Counted from the first letter of the stretch, positions 7,863 through 17,496 are shown. The stretch is DNA of 64,000 bases from an uncultured Bacteroidales bacterium (GCA_900317285.1 ONGA01000004.1:20584-84583); one strand, 5' to 3'. Program-made: numbers and translations. The notes: a model not told the origin generated them from the sequence alone.

Positions 7863-8885
7863 TCAATCAGCTTCGTAGATAAGGAGTTGCCCTTCGGCCC
7901 AGATGAAGAGGAGAGGATCCTTTTCGTTCTTCTTGGAAATCCAACAGCCGCCGTTGTCGGGGTCGATGACCATGTTGCAGTATTTTTTATTGATTTTCTG
8001 CTCGGCGAGGAGATGGTCTTCCTTGTCGTAGACCTGGAGGAAGGTGTCGCCGCCGTCACGCACGATGGCGTACATGATGTCTCCGCTGATGCAGTAGGTG
8101 ACGATGTCGACCTTGTAGGTGTCCTGCACGTACTGGCGCACCACGACGACATCGGTCACATGATAGTCATACCAGTAGCTGTTGCAGAAGAGCCAGAATC
8201 CGGGCCAGTGCCAGGGACGCGGGGGTATGGGGTTCCAGATGATGGGGCGGCAGTGCACCATGCGGTGGTGCCAGGGGTGGTGGAAGTAGGGTGCCGGGTG
8301 GATGGGGCGGTGGCTCGGTGGGAGCACGCCGGGACGGCCAGGACGGGCGTAGCTGCCGTGGCGGTGGTCGGTGGTGGCACGCACCGAGGGAGCAGGGGCA
8401 CCGGCAGGGCCGGGAGCACTGGGAGTGCTGACAGAACGGAAAGGAGTGGCTTTGGGGAAGCCTTCGTTGCGACCCATGGCGCGTACGGCAGCACCGCGCT
8501 CGAATCCGCCGCTGCGGGTGGGAGCGGCCACACTACGCGAGGGCATGGAGACGCTGCGCGAAGAGGAGGAGCGGGAGACGGAGGAGGAGGAGTGGTTGGG
8601 GTTGTGGAAGGTGTGGCTGGAGGGTGAGGTGAAGGTGCGCGAAGAGCTGGAAGAGCGGCTAGGGGTGCTTACCGAACGGCTCGAAGAGCTCACTGAGCGG
8701 CTGGGAGAGCTGAAGGAATGGCTCGAAGAGCTGGCGGAACGACTGGGGCTGCTGACAGAACGGCTGGGAGAGCTGACGGAACGGCTGGAGCCGCCGCCGC
8801 GCGAGACAGCACGCTGGGCCAGGACCGGAGGGAGGCAAAGCGAGAAGGCAGTGATTGCCAGGATTATTGCTTTTGAAGTTTTCAT
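7863..8885 (-). CDS. secreted low-complexity protein with Ser-Arg-Ser repeats and a His/Pro/Trp-rich middle
   Basis: A 340-residue protein with a signal peptide (cleavage near residue 23, VLAQ). Residues about 27-125 are a degenerate tandem of units like SPSRSVSS, SSSRSVST and SSSHSFSS. A His/Pro/Trp-rich stretch follows (about 180-235), then a C-terminal region of about 90 residues with alternating hydrophobic and polar residues that looks folded (VVVVRQYVQDTYKVDIV, MVIDPDNGGCWIS). No catalytic motif is visible. The Ser/Arg tract should be disordered and positively charged, so binding to anionic surface polymers is possible but speculative. It has its own -7 box at 8935 and terminator at 7812. 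Confidence 0.75.
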   Translation of the reverse strand: MKTSKAIILAITAFSLCLPPVLAQRAVSRGGGSSRSVSSPSRSVSSPSRSASSSSHSFSSPSRSVSSSSRSVSTPSRSSSSSRTFTSPSSHTFHNPNHSSSSVSRSSSSRSVSMPSRSVAAPTRSGGFERGAAVRAMGRNEGFPKATPFRSVSTPSAPGPAGAPAPSVRATTDHRHGSYARPGRPGVLPPSHRPIHPAPYFHHPWHHRMVHCRPIIWNPIPPRPWHWPGFWLFCNSYWYDYHVTDVVVVRQYVQDTYKVDIVTYCISGDIMYAIVRDGGDTFLQVYDKEDHLLAEQKINKKYCNMVIDPDNGGCWISKKNEKDPLLFIWAEGQLLIYEAD

Positions 8886-8934
8886 GGTGTTACTCCTTTC
8901 TATTTGAATTGTTATTCGGTTTCTTTTTCGACTG

Positions 8935-8942
8935 CAAAATTA
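8935..8942 (-). promoter_or_regulatory. -7 box (TAATTTTG) for the Ser/Arg-repeat gene
   Basis: Minus-strand TAATTTTG fits TAnnTTTG and would give a leader of about 40-50 bases before the ATG at 8885. No TTTG -33 box is evident upstream, where the preceding operon's terminator lies. Confidence 0.45.
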
Positions 8943-8945
8943 CAT

Positions 8946-8970
8946 AAAAAAACCGGGGAAATTTCCCCGG
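8946..8970 (-). terminator. intrinsic terminator of the fimbrillin-like locus
   Basis: A perfect 18-base palindrome (8953-8970, arm CCGGGGAAA) is followed on the minus strand by a run of seven T (8946-8952). It lies 23 bases after the stop codon of the lipoprotein gene at 8994, a textbook intrinsic terminator. Confidence 0.85.
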
Positions 8971-8993
8971 CAGAAACATATTTTTCCCGAAGG

Positions 8994-10520
8994 CTAGTTG
9001 GCAATCTTCACCAAACGGATTGAACAACTGTTGGTTTGGGTCTCTGGATTGGTGGCGGAAAGTTCGCGAAGGCTGAAGAAAAGACGCTTGGCTTTATCGT
9101 CGCCTGAGGAGTTCGACGACCAGTAGTGTCCCTCGCCCCCCGGGCTATACGGTGCGGGAAGGAAGATGGCGCCGGCGGCTTCCATCTCGGTCCACTGGGC
9201 GGAGGTGAAGTCGTTGTAATCACTGAAGAATTGGGCATCTTCCTTATTGACGATATTTACATTCTTGAGCGGGATGCCGGTGGGTTGGACATAGTTGTCA
9301 GGGAAGAGGATGAGCCCGTTGACGCCATTGACGCAGGCTTTGGCGAAACGCGTGCCGATCCGGGTGTTGATGATGTATTCCCACTCGGTGGCCTCGAGGT
9401 TGCACCAGCCGGTGCCTATCAGGGAGCCCCAATCGTTGGAGACCTCACTCCAGGGGAAGAGGTCGCGCTCAGAGTCGCTCTGGGTGGCGGAACGGGAGTA
9501 TTGGTTGTCGTGGAAAGACCACAAGGAACCGTTTTTCTTGAGGTTACCCTTGGAAAAGTGCACTTGGACGCCAGAGTCGTTGATGGTGAAGAGGGAATTG
9601 TCGACGATGGTGGGGGTGGTATGCGAGGGAGTTCTGGAAATGTCAAGTCCGATTCTTGCCGTCATCATCACATTGCGTTCAAGGTCGGAAGAAAGACTTT
9701 TCGTGTCATCATAATGGTAGACCTCGGAGGTGTAGACATCTGGCACCCCGGTAATGCCGATGAGATTTCCCCTGCGATGAGCATAGATTTGGATTCTGAG
9801 GTCGCCAGTGCCGATGGGGAGGATGGGGACCTGCACCGTTTCTTCACCACCGGAGGGAATGGTGACGCCAGACAGGCGGACGGAGACCGAACCACTGCCT
9901 TCCTGCTTCCTGACGTCGAAGTCGCTTGCAGAGAAGTCGAGGGTCATGGCGCCACTGAGCTTGTATGCGCTGCTGGAGACGACGATGCTGTCGAGAGTCA
10001 GCGCGCTGCCGGTGATGTTGTTGCCAACCACAACCCTGAGGGCGGCGGTGAGGTGCTTGAATTCGATTTTATGGTCACCGACAACTCCTTTCGCCACCAT
10101 GGGCAGCGCCAGCACTTGACGAGACCCACTGTATTCGCTGTCGTAGCGGCTGGGAATCACCACAGTGGGCGTTTGAGTACCTCCATCAGAGGCTCCAGAA
10201 GCTGCAATGATGGATGCAGGATAGTAGGCCTGGACGGCGCCACTGCCGTAGACATCGTCGACATAAGCCTTCCCGTCGTTTACTTTGACAGTTTTGTCCT
10301 GTTCAGCCTGATTCTCGACGTAGAAACGCACCACCTCGTCGCCAGCGCCGGTCCACTGGACGGTGAGGTCCAGGACGGAGGTCTTGGTGGGCGACAGGTG
10401 CTTCTCGGTGGAAAGAGTGATAGCGTCCTTGGGCAGCGAGTCGCTGTCTTTCTCGCAAGAGATGAGGAGAAGGAGAAGCACCGAGAGGGCAAGGAATGAT
10501 GAATGACGAGTGATGAACAT
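8994..10520 (-). CDS. fimbrillin-like surface lipoprotein with C-terminal paralogous domain
   Basis: A 508-residue lipoprotein: a hydrophobic signal and a lipobox ending at Cys22 (LLISC followed by EKDSD). Residues about 35-290 resemble the two-lobed beta-rich fimbrillin (Mfa/FimA-like) fold, with the usual A-Y-P hinge (VQAYYPAS). Residues about 305-508 form a domain often found at the C terminus of Bacteroidota surface lipoproteins, with FSKGNLKKNGS, DLFPWSE, ATEWEYIINTR, VNGVNGLILFPDNY, EAAGAIFLPA, YWSSNS and SIRLVKI. The role is probably fimbrial tip/shaft or host-surface adhesion. It is the last gene of a minus-strand run, before the terminator at 8946. Confidence 0.8.
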   Translation of the reverse strand: MFITRHSSFLALSVLLLLLISCEKDSDSLPKDAITLSTEKHLSPTKTSVLDLTVQWTGAGDEVVRFYVENQAEQDKTVKVNDGKAYVDDVYGSGAVQAYYPASIIAASGASDGGTQTPTVVIPSRYDSEYSGSRQVLALPMVAKGVVGDHKIEFKHLTAALRVVVGNNITGSALTLDSIVVSSSAYKLSGAMTLDFSASDFDVRKQEGSGSVSVRLSGVTIPSGGEETVQVPILPIGTGDLRIQIYAHRRGNLIGITGVPDVYTSEVYHYDDTKSLSSDLERNVMMTARIGLDISRTPSHTTPTIVDNSLFTINDSGVQVHFSKGNLKKNGSLWSFHDNQYSRSATQSDSERDLFPWSEVSNDWGSLIGTGWCNLEATEWEYIINTRIGTRFAKACVNGVNGLILFPDNYVQPTGIPLKNVNIVNKEDAQFFSDYNDFTSAQWTEMEAAGAIFLPAPYSPGGEGHYWSSNSSGDDKAKRLFFSLRELSATNPETQTNSCSIRLVKIAN

Positions 10521-10549
10521 GATTCTTAACTCTTAATTCATATTTTATA

Positions 10550-10723
10550 TTAATAGTTCCATTCGCTGCCCCAAACACTGGTGGCTTCTTGGCGCTCCTC
10601 GATGTCACGGTCGCCCACAGACTGAATCAGCCCAAGCATGTGGGTATCGCTTGCGGCATAGCCACATTCCACCTTGAAGGTGACCACCGTCAGCCGGGGA
10701 GGTTCGTAATACTTCTTGGTCAT
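10550..10723 (-). CDS. small conserved-type protein beside fimbrillin-like gene (57 aa)
   Basis: A 57-residue protein starting MTKKYYEPPRLTVVTFKVE. The basic K-K-Y-x-x-P start, a V-x-F-x-x-E strand and a small-residue GYAAS segment are typical of short proteins that Bacteroidota encode next to fimbrillin-like lipoproteins. There is no signal peptide and no lipobox. An ATG twelve bases upstream (MMRG) is possible; I prefer 10723 because the K-K-Y-x-x-P motif is normally N-terminal. It lies between two surface lipoprotein genes, so it probably belongs to fimbria-like assembly or regulation. Function unknown. Confidence 0.62.
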   Translation of the reverse strand: MTKKYYEPPRLTVVTFKVECGYAASDTHMLGLIQSVGDRDIEERQEATSVWGSEWNY

Positions 10724-10734
10724 ACCGCGCATCA

Positions 10735-11244
10735 TTAATTAGTGAACACGGGCTTCAGCGGGTCGTTCACGGAGCCCAGACGGGCGCCGTTCTCAAAATG
10801 AAGAACAATGTCGGCCTGGAAAATATTGTGCAAACGGGTGGAGTAGTAACGCAGGGCGATATCCTCCTCGCTGGATGTAGGCACGGTGATGAAGAGGAAG
10901 AAGAGGCCGTCGGTGGGCTTGACCTTGACCACACCGACACACTCCTCGCCGGCAAAAGCACCCAAGAGGTCGGCGGTGTCGACTTGCCATTCGGCGGGGG
11001 TAAGATCGGGAAAAGTCTGCATGAGGTCAACATCAACCACGGCCGTCATGCTGGAACTGTAGTCGTAGTCCGGGGAAACATTCCACTCGGGAGTGGAGAT
11101 TTCGCCGCTGGAGATGTTCCGCGACGGGACGGTGTCGGTGCTGCTTGCAGGTGCATCATCCTTTACACAGGAGACGAGAAGGGGAAGGGCGAGCGCAATG
11201 AGCGCCAAGGAACGCAGAAGGGCGCTGGACAAATGTTTTCTCAT
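10735..11244 (-). CDS. lipoprotein of unknown function beside fimbrillin-like gene (169 aa)
   Basis: A 169-residue lipoprotein with signal segment at residues 8-25 and a lipobox ending at Cys26 (LLVSC followed by VKDD). The mature domain has beta-rich segments including LGAFAGEECVGVVKV, FFLFITV, a tandem YYSTRLHNIF, and ARLGSVNDPLKPVF. I have seen this pattern in other Bacteroidota proteins but know of no function. The start codon lies in a tandem 16-base duplication (11234-11265). It precedes the 57-aa gene by about eleven bases and follows metG by 55 bases, so it probably heads the fimbrillin-like cluster or is read through from metG. Confidence 0.68.
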   Translation of the reverse strand: MRKHLSSALLRSLALIALALPLLVSCVKDDAPASSTDTVPSRNISSGEISTPEWNVSPDYDYSSSMTAVVDVDLMQTFPDLTPAEWQVDTADLLGAFAGEECVGVVKVKPTDGLFFLFITVPTSSEEDIALRYYSTRLHNIFQADIVLHFENGARLGSVNDPLKPVFTN

Positions 11245-11265
11245 ACGTATGTTTTCTCATACGTA
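11234..11265. repeat. tandem 16-base duplication over a start codon
   Basis: Two exact copies of TGTTTTCTCATACGTA (11234-11249 and 11250-11265). Each contains the reverse complement of an ATG, so the second copy offers a second, out-of-frame start upstream of the lipoprotein gene at 11244. Confidence 0.8.
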
Positions 11266-11299
11266 TCATAACTTTGTTTTTTTTAAAGTGGTCACGTTT

Positions 11300-13360
11300 T
11301 CATCCCACGCTGCAACCCGGAGTGACCACGTCACTGGGGGTGAGGAGGACGAGGCGACCGTCTTTATCCTCGGCGCTGAGGATCATGCCCTGGCTTTCGA
11401 CACCTTTCAGTTTGCGCGGCGGGAAGTTGGCGATGAAGCAGACCTGCTTGCCGACGAGTTTCTCGGGTTCGGGGTAGTATTTGGCAATGCCGCTGACGAT
11501 GGTTCTCGTTCCCATTCCATCCTCAATCTTGAACTGCAGCAGTTTGTCGGCCTTGGGGACCTTCTGGCATTCGAGGATGGTACCCACACGGATGTCCATC
11601 TTGCCAAAGTCGTCGATGGTGACAGAGGCTTTCACTTCGGCAGGTTTCCATGCGTTGAGTTCGTTCTGGACCTTGGTGGCCTGCAGCTTGTCGACCTGGG
11701 CTTGGATGGCCTCGTCGCTGATTTGCTCGAAGAGGAGCTCGGGTTTCTCGATGGAGTGACCTTCCATGAGGATGTCGGCACGGCCGGCATCTCTCCAACC
11801 CAAAGCCTGCAGGTTCATCATGGCATGCATCTTGTCGGCGGTAAAGGGCAGGAATGGGGCACAGAGGACAGCGAGGTTGGCGCAGATCTGGAGCGAGAGG
11901 TTCATCACCGTGGCGGTGCGCTCGGGGTCGGTCTTGATGAGTTTCCAGGGCTCGGTGTCGGTGAGATACTTGTTACCCAGTCGGGCGAGGTTCATCATCT
12001 CGGCGAGAGCCTCACGGAAACGGTAGGTTTCGATGCTACGGCCAATGCGTTCGGGGAAGGTGGCGATTTCCTTGACAACCTCCTGCTCGGCCTCTCCAAG
12101 AGGTCCGCAGGCGGGCACCTTGCCACCATAAAATTTATGCGTCAGCACGAGGGTACGATTCACGAAGTTGCCGAGGATGGCAACCAACTCGGAGTTGTTC
12201 TTCAGCTGGAAATCCTTCCAGGTGAAGTCGTTATCCTTGGTCTCGGGGGCGTTGGAGCAGAGGGTGTAGCGCAGCACGTCCTGCTTTCCGGGGAACTCGC
12301 GGAGGTATTCGTGCAGCCAGACAGCCCAGTTGCGCGAAGTGGAAATCTTGTCGCCTTCAAGGTTGAGAAACTCGTTGGCGGGCACATTGGCGGGCAGGAT
12401 ATAACTGCCGTCGGCATGGAGCATGGAGGGGAAGATGATGCAGTGGAAGACAATGTTGTCTTTGCCGATGAAGTGCACCAGCTTGGTATCCTTCTCTTTC
12501 CACCATTTCTCCCAGTCGTCACCTTTCAGCTGCTTAGTGAAGGAGATGTATCCGATGGGGGCATCGAACCATACGTAGAGCACCTTGCCGTCGGCACCTT
12601 CGACAGGCACCTTCACGCCCCAGTCAAGGTCGCGCGTGACAGCACGGGGCTGCAGACCAGCGTCAATCCACGATTTGCACTGACCGTAAACGTTGGTCTT
12701 CCAGTCGCCCTTGTGACTTTCAAGAATCCACTGGCGCAGCCAGGGCTCGTCCTGGTCGAGGGGGAGGAACCAGTGCTTGGTCTCCTTGAGGACGGGCTTG
12801 CTGCCGCTGAGGGCGGACTTGGGATTGATGAGGTCGGTAGCGTTGAGCGAGGTACCGCAGGCTTCGCACTGGTCGCCGTAGGCGCGCTCGTTGCCGCAAT
12901 GGGGGCAGGTGCCGGTGATGTAGCGGTCGGCCAGGAAGCAGCCCGCCTCCTCGTCGTAGTACTGCTGCGACACTTTTTCCACGAACTTACCCTCTTCATA
13001 GAGTTTCTTGAAGTAGGCGGCTGCCGTCTCGTGGTGCTCCTTGCTGGAGGTGCGGCTGTAGATGTCGAAACTGATGCCGAGTTCGGCGAAGGAGTCCTTG
13101 ATAATCTTGTGGTAGCGGTCGACAATGTCCTGCGGGGTGACACCTTCTTTGCGGGCCTTGATGGTGATGGGCACGCCGTGCTCGTCGCTGCCGCCGATGA
13201 ACATCACCTGCTCACCCTGGGCGCGGAGGTAACGAACGTAAACATCGGCGGGCACATAAACACCGGCGAGGTGTCCGATGTGCACAGGACCGTTGGCATA
13301 GGGCAAAGCCGAGGTGACGGTATAACGCTTGTATTGCTTGTCTTTTTCTGTGTAAATCAT
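11300..13360 (-). CDS. metG: methionyl-tRNA synthetase
   Basis: Charges tRNA-Met and initiator tRNA with methionine in the cytosol. The 686-residue protein has the class I HIGH signature at residues 27-30, a zinc knuckle ([18 protein letters not shown], about residues 146-163), the KMSKS-type loop as DKISTSRN, an anticodon-binding helical domain, and a C-terminal EMAP/Trbp111-type tRNA-binding domain from about residue 580 ([20 protein letters not shown]). This is the long dimeric form. Its ATG overlaps the stop of the upstream lipoprotein gene in an ATGA, so translation is probably coupled. Confidence 0.97.
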   Translation of the reverse strand: MIYTEKDKQYKRYTVTSALPYANGPVHIGHLAGVYVPADVYVRYLRAQGEQVMFIGGSDEHGVPITIKARKEGVTPQDIVDRYHKIIKDSFAELGISFDIYSRTSSKEHHETAAAYFKKLYEEGKFVEKVSQQYYDEEAGCFLADRYITGTCPHCGNERAYGDQCEACGTSLNATDLINPKSALSGSKPVLKETKHWFLPLDQDEPWLRQWILESHKGDWKTNVYGQCKSWIDAGLQPRAVTRDLDWGVKVPVEGADGKVLYVWFDAPIGYISFTKQLKGDDWEKWWKEKDTKLVHFIGKDNIVFHCIIFPSMLHADGSYILPANVPANEFLNLEGDKISTSRNWAVWLHEYLREFPGKQDVLRYTLCSNAPETKDNDFTWKDFQLKNNSELVAILGNFVNRTLVLTHKFYGGKVPACGPLGEAEQEVVKEIATFPERIGRSIETYRFREALAEMMNLARLGNKYLTDTEPWKLIKTDPERTATVMNLSLQICANLAVLCAPFLPFTADKMHAMMNLQALGWRDAGRADILMEGHSIEKPELLFEQISDEAIQAQVDKLQATKVQNELNAWKPAEVKASVTIDDFGKMDIRVGTILECQKVPKADKLLQFKIEDGMGTRTIVSGIAKYYPEPEKLVGKQVCFIANFPPRKLKGVESQGMILSAEDKDGRLVLLTPSDVVTPGCSVG

Positions 13361-14457
13361 TGCTGCTGTTCTTGATACGTATATTCGAATTGTCTGGTGG
13401 TCCCGTTGGAGACATTGCCCGACGCGTCGGTGACGCGGTCGGTGACCGAAACAGGATAATTGGCGGTGTTGTAGGCGTAGCGGTAGCTCACCGTGCGGTT
13501 GAACAACGGGCGGCTATACAGCGGAATGTTGGGGGAAGTGAGACCCACTTTGATGCTCACGCCCGATGCATGGGACTCCTGGGTGACATTGTTGGCAGAG
13601 AGGGTTGACACATCCACCTGACCCAGGTAGTGCTTGAAGGGGTTGGTCTTGTTGTCATAGTCATAGCCGATGGTGTCGGTGATGGTGACACCGAAGGCGA
13701 TGGGGGTGTTATCCGGAAGAAAGGAAATCAGGGCAGACAAGGAAGGCTGCGAACCTATGATATTTGCCAACGAAGAGTTCATGATGGCGCCCTTGGTGCT
13801 GCTGGCGTTGATGGAGACGGCCAGACGCACTTGCTCCACATTGTCGCCCACCCACGAGAAGTCGAGACTTCCGTTCGACCCGGTGATGGTGAAGGCCGGC
13901 AGGTTGGCGCTGCTGCTGCTCACAAAACTGGCAATCATCCCATTGAGCAAGGCCAGAAGAGTCTCGTCATTGAGGGAGACAGAGGCTCTGCTCACCTTGT
14001 TGGCAGCGTTGCGGCTCACCTGGGCCGCTACCATGTCGGTTCCGTCACGTTTGAGCGTGATGCCCGACACATAGTCGCCAGTGTAGCTCACCTCGGCGGT
14101 ACCGGTCAGGAGGTTGCCCAGATATTCCGTCAGCACACCACCGGCAATGTTGACGCTCTGCACACGGCCGCTGCCATCATAGGAGAAGCCACGCTGCTGG
14201 ACGTTGCTGCCGTTGGACACCGACTGCAGGCGGGGGCCCAACCAGGACCAACGCTCCTCCACGATGCCGTCGTTGGTGACGGTGACAATCTGAGCCCAGG
14301 GGCTGTAGACACCCTCTTGGTCGGGCCAGTCCTGCGGGGGCACTGGAGCCGGTACGGGCTCGGGGTCCGGGTCGGGTGCGGAAGAATCGTCGTCCTTCGA
14401 GCAGGCGACCATGCCCATCAGCGCCACCGCAAAGAGAGAGAAAATTATTTTTTTCAT
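13357..14457 (-). CDS. DUF-like lipoprotein translationally coupled to metG (366 aa)
   Basis: A 366-residue lipoprotein: signal segment and lipobox ending at Cys19 (GMVACSKDD), then an acidic Pro-rich linker with alternating D/P, E/P and V/P (about residues 25-42). The remaining beta-rich region includes [14 protein letters not shown] and repeats of similar strands, as in DUF4595-like or RHS-like beta-sheet proteins of Bacteroidota; I do not assign a family firmly. The frame is open further upstream, but the MKKIIF start at 14457 gives a proper signal peptide. Its stop overlaps the metG start by four bases, and the DUF5606 gene lies just upstream. Confidence 0.72.
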   Translation of the reverse strand: MKKIIFSLFAVALMGMVACSKDDDSSAPDPDPEPVPAPVPPQDWPDQEGVYSPWAQIVTVTNDGIVEERWSWLGPRLQSVSNGSNVQQRGFSYDGSGRVQSVNIAGGVLTEYLGNLLTGTAEVSYTGDYVSGITLKRDGTDMVAAQVSRNAANKVSRASVSLNDETLLALLNGMIASFVSSSSANLPAFTITGSNGSLDFSWVGDNVEQVRLAVSINASSTKGAIMNSSLANIIGSQPSLSALISFLPDNTPIAFGVTITDTIGYDYDNKTNPFKHYLGQVDVSTLSANNVTQESHASGVSIKVGLTSPNIPLYSRPLFNRTVSYRYAYNTANYPVSVTDRVTDASGNVSNGTTRQFEYTYQEQQQ

Positions 14458-14473
14458 CGCTTGGGTTGCTTTA

Positions 14474-14896
14474 TTATTTGTCAGCCTCTTTCTGCTCGGC
14501 TTCTTCGTCGAAGGTGATCTTGCCGGCTTGGAGCAGGACGTTGTACCAGGAGAAGAGCTTCTTGGCATCGGAGGTGTGGACGCGCTCACGGTCGTAGTCG
14601 GGGAGGGCTTTCTCGAGGAGGGCGAAGAGTTCCTTGCCATCGGCTTTCTTGGGGTCGAAGGCGGTGGGTTTGCCGTCGAGGGTCTTGAAGATGAGCTGCA
14701 TCACCTCGTCGAGGGGACGCTCATCGGTATTGGTGAAGAGGCGGATTTCGCCCAGAGAGCTGATGCGGTCGTTCTTGAAGACGGGGTATTTCTGACCCGT
14801 CACAAGGTTTTTCACCACGGCACCGCCTTTGGTCTGCGACACCAGTTCACTCAGATCCGGCTTGCCGGAAATCACTAAGATGCTTGTCAAATCCAT
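14474..14896 (-). CDS. DUF5606 domain-containing protein
   Basis: A 140-residue acidic cytosolic protein. The N-terminal half carries the DUF5606 pattern: ILVISGKPDLSELVSQTKGG, VKNLVTGQKYPVF and RISSLGEIRLFT. A helical C-terminal half and an acidic E/K tail follow. DUF5606 is confined to Bacteroidota and has no known function. It sits in the minus-strand run pyrK-pyrD-kinase-DUF5606-lipoprotein-metG. There is no signal peptide or membrane segment. Confidence 0.8.
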   Translation of the reverse strand: MDLTSILVISGKPDLSELVSQTKGGAVVKNLVTGQKYPVFKNDRISSLGEIRLFTNTDERPLDEVMQLIFKTLDGKPTAFDPKKADGKELFALLEKALPDYDRERVHTSDAKKLFSWYNVLLQAGKITFDEEAEQKEADK

Positions 14897-14961
14897 TTTT
14901 TTAGTTTTTTAGAGTTTTAGGGGGAAACGTACTTTTTAAATTAATATTTCTTTAACTATCG

Positions 14962-15798
14962 TTAAAAGTTCTTAATATGGTACTGGCGCAACCCTTCGAT
15001 GGGGTCGGCGACGACGGTGCTGAGGGCGACCGACTTGTCGCTGCAGAAGACGGAAAGCACAGGGCGGATGGCTTCGGCAAAACCTCCCACGACACAGAGC
15101 CTGCTGCAGTGGGTGTCGCGGATGAGACTGGAAATCTGGTAGCCGTACCAATTGTCGAGGGCATGGTAGACAACATCGCGGCAATAGTCTTCCTTGAGGT
15201 GACTGACAGCGAAGGGCGCCAGGGAGGCGAGGAAGCGGTTGGCATTGGGACGGCGGTAGATGGACTCAATCCATTCGTCCTTTTCCATGGGGTAAGTATC
15301 ATGGAACATGGCACTTATCTCTTTCGGCATGTCACCGGCGAGATAGTCGGTGAGGAGGATTCGCCCCACATGGTTGGCGGAGCCGTGGTCGCCGAGGATG
15401 TAGCCCAGGCTGGGGGCTTGGGCAGCCACCTGACCGTTGTCGTAGTAGCAGGTGCTGCTTCCGGTACCGAGCACTCCGACGAGGCCGCTCTGGATGCCCC
15501 AGGTCGCCCGGCAGGCAGCCAGCAAATCGGTCTCAACAAACACGTTATCAGTAACAAATGCCTGTGAAAGGAGCCGCGCCACACGCTGGCACTGACTCTT
15601 GCTGCCGCAGCCGGCACCATAGAAATAGACCGACAGCTGGGTGAAGATGGAGAACCTGTCGCCCACTTCGGCGCAGGCGGCGAGGAAAGCCTCGTCGGTG
15701 GTGAAGTAGGGGTTGAGGCCTTCGGTAACTATCTTGTTACCAGAGGCTACGTCCATCCAAGTGGTCTTGGTACTGCCGCTGTCGGCGATGAGAATCAT
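14962..15798 (-). CDS. BadF/BadG-type ATPase, probable N-acetylglucosamine (muramyl sugar) kinase
   Basis: A 278-residue member of the BadF/BadG/BcrA/BcrD-like ASKHA ATPases. It has the phosphate-1 motif [10 protein letters not shown] (residues 4-13), [12 protein letters not shown] (phosphate-2), [15 protein letters not shown] and [12 protein letters not shown] (adenosine region). The Bacteroidota members with DxGSTK and GxGS motifs are usually assigned as N-acetylglucosamine or N-acetylmuramate kinases that recycle cell-wall sugars; that activity is inferred. Its start overlaps the pyrD stop in an ATGA. Confidence 0.8.
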   Translation of the reverse strand: MILIADSGSTKTTWMDVASGNKIVTEGLNPYFTTDEAFLAACAEVGDRFSIFTQLSVYFYGAGCGSKSQCQRVARLLSQAFVTDNVFVETDLLAACRATWGIQSGLVGVLGTGSSTCYYDNGQVAAQAPSLGYILGDHGSANHVGRILLTDYLAGDMPKEISAMFHDTYPMEKDEWIESIYRRPNANRFLASLAPFAVSHLKEDYCRDVVYHALDNWYGYQISSLIRDTHCSRLCVVGGFAEAIRPVLSVFCSDKSVALSTVVADPIEGLRQYHIKNF

Positions 15799-16694
15799 AT
15801 AATTCCGATTATCTCGTTTATATCGTTGATTCCATGACGTTTGCAGTAGTCCTCAAGACCATCGATAACCTTCATGGTGACGGCGGGGTCGATGAAGTTG
15901 GCGGTGCCTATCTGGACGGCCTTTGCGCCGACCATGAGGAACTCGAGGGCGTCGGCCGCAGAGGCAATACCGCCGAGACCGATGACGGGAATCTTCACGG
16001 CGTGAGCCACTTGCCACACCATTCGAACTGCCACGGGCTTGACGGCGGGACCGGAGAGACCGCCGGTGATGGTGCTGAGGTAGGGGCGCTGGCGTTCCAC
16101 ATCCACGGCCATGCCGAGCATGGTGTTGATGAGCGAAACGCTGTCGGCACCGGCATCTTCGACAGCCTTTGCGATGTCGACCACGCTGGTGACATTGGGT
16201 GTAAGCTTCACAATCAGCGTCTTATGATAGACTTTGCGGACGGCGGAGACGACCTGTGCCGCCATGTCGGGGTTGGTGCCGAAGCCCATGCCACCCTTTT
16301 TGACGTTGGGGCAGCTGATGTTGAGCTCGATGGCGGGAATCTTCTCCAACTCGTCGATTTGCGACGCCACATCGCAGTATTCCTCGATCGAGGAGCCGCT
16401 GACGTTGACGATGATATTGGTGTCTAAGTGCTTGATTCTATGATACACTTCGGTGCAAAACTTCTCGACGCCACCGTTCTGGAGACCCACGGCGTTGAGC
16501 ATGCCGGAGGGGGTTTCCGCCATGCGGGGGTAGGGGTTGCCTTCGCGGTGGGTGCCCGTGGTACCCTTGACGATGAAGCCGCCGAGGCGGTTGAGGTCGA
16601 CGAAATCGGCGAACTCCTCGCCGTAGCCGAAGGTGCCGCTGGCGGTGAGCACCGGGTTTTTCAGTTTGAGATTGTGTATGTTGACGTTCAGCAT
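15795..16694 (-). CDS. pyrD: dihydroorotate dehydrogenase, class 1B catalytic subunit
   Basis: Oxidises dihydroorotate to orotate in pyrimidine synthesis, using FMN and the PyrK partner to pass electrons to NAD. The 299-residue protein has the N-terminal [16 protein letters not shown], the active-site loop [15 protein letters not shown] with the catalytic Cys used by class 1B enzymes, and [19 protein letters not shown] for phosphate binding. I start at 16694 (MLNVN); an ATG nine bases upstream (MVPM) is also possible. Either start overlaps the end of pyrK, so the two subunits are translated together. Confidence 0.95.
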   Translation of the reverse strand: MLNVNIHNLKLKNPVLTASGTFGYGEEFADFVDLNRLGGFIVKGTTGTHREGNPYPRMAETPSGMLNAVGLQNGGVEKFCTEVYHRIKHLDTNIIVNVSGSSIEEYCDVASQIDELEKIPAIELNISCPNVKKGGMGFGTNPDMAAQVVSAVRKVYHKTLIVKLTPNVTSVVDIAKAVEDAGADSVSLINTMLGMAVDVERQRPYLSTITGGLSGPAVKPVAVRMVWQVAHAVKIPVIGLGGIASAADALEFLMVGAKAVQIGTANFIDPAVTMKVIDGLEDYCKRHGINDINEIIGII

Positions 16695-17464
16695 TGGTAC
16701 CATTTTTTGAGGGTGGAAATATCGAATACGGGGCCGTCCTTGCAGACGCAGCGGTGACCCTGGTCGGTGTCGGTGACGCAGCAGAGGCAGGCGCCGACGC
16801 CGCACGCCATCATGTTTTCGAGGCTGACCTCGCAGCGGATGCCGCGCTGGTCGGCGGAGCATGCGACGGCTTTCATCATGGGTGTGGGACCGCAGGTGTA
16901 GATGATGTCGTAGGGTTCGGCGAAAGCCGGGTGTTCAACGACCAGGCCCTTGTGGCCCAGGGAGCCGTCGTCGGTGGCGATGAGGACGCGGCCATAGGGG
17001 TTGAACTCGTCGCGCACGGGGATGAGGTCCGCCGTGCGGCCGCCAAGGAGGACGGTGCAGTCTATTCCTCTTTCTTTCAGTACTTTGGAGAGATGCAGGA
17101 GCGGAGCGATACCGGCGCCGCCGCCAACCATCAGTACGCGGCTTGAGGCGGGGATGTCGGTGGAGAAGCCGTGGCCGAGGGGATAGACGAGGTTGAGGCT
17201 GTCGCCCTCGCGGAGTTCGGCGAGACGGCGGGTGCCGTTGCCGACGACCTGTATGAGGAGGGTGAGGGTGCCGGCCTGGGGGTCGACGTCGTGGACGGAG
17301 ATGGGACGGCGGAGCATGACGCCGGGGCATCCGTCGACCTGCACCTCGACGAACTGGCCGGGGGCTATGGGCTGGAGGGTGCCACCGTGTGCGAGGAGCA
17401 GGGAGAAGTAGCGACTGCCGAGCTGCTGGCGGCGTAAGATGGTGAAACTATGTATTTCTTTCAT
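16688..17464 (-). CDS. pyrK: dihydroorotate dehydrogenase electron-transfer subunit
   Basis: The FAD and 2Fe-2S subunit that lets class 1B dihydroorotate dehydrogenase reduce NAD. The 258 residues comprise an FAD domain ([11 protein letters not shown]), an NAD-binding domain ([16 protein letters not shown]) and a C-terminal iron-sulfur loop with four cysteines in CGVGACLCC and [11 protein letters not shown] start at MKEIHSF (17464) because the ATG at 17491 lies inside the -7 box at 17489-17496. It heads the minus-strand run that continues through pyrD and the sugar kinase. Confidence 0.94.
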   Translation of the reverse strand: MKEIHSFTILRRQQLGSRYFSLLLAHGGTLQPIAPGQFVEVQVDGCPGVMLRRPISVHDVDPQAGTLTLLIQVVGNGTRRLAELREGDSLNLVYPLGHGFSTDIPASSRVLMVGGGAGIAPLLHLSKVLKERGIDCTVLLGGRTADLIPVRDEFNPYGRVLIATDDGSLGHKGLVVEHPAFAEPYDIIYTCGPTPMMKAVACSADQRGIRCEVSLENMMACGVGACLCCVTDTDQGHRCVCKDGPVFDISTLKKWYQC

Positions 17465-17488
17465 ATATACGGGATTCAAATACGGCTG

Positions 17489-17496
17489 CAAAATTA
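17489..17496 (-). promoter_or_regulatory. -7 box (TAATTTTG) for pyrK-pyrD
   Basis: Minus-strand TAATTTTG fits the Bacteroidota -7 consensus. A start point near 17482 gives a leader of about 18 bases to the ATG at 17464 and excludes the longer reading of PyrK. No -33 box stands out. Confidence 0.5.

Noticed and set aside
11093-13375. A 760-codon open frame on the plus strand opposite metG
   Set aside because: It is the shadow of metG, which has all catalytic motifs; the antisense protein has no family features.
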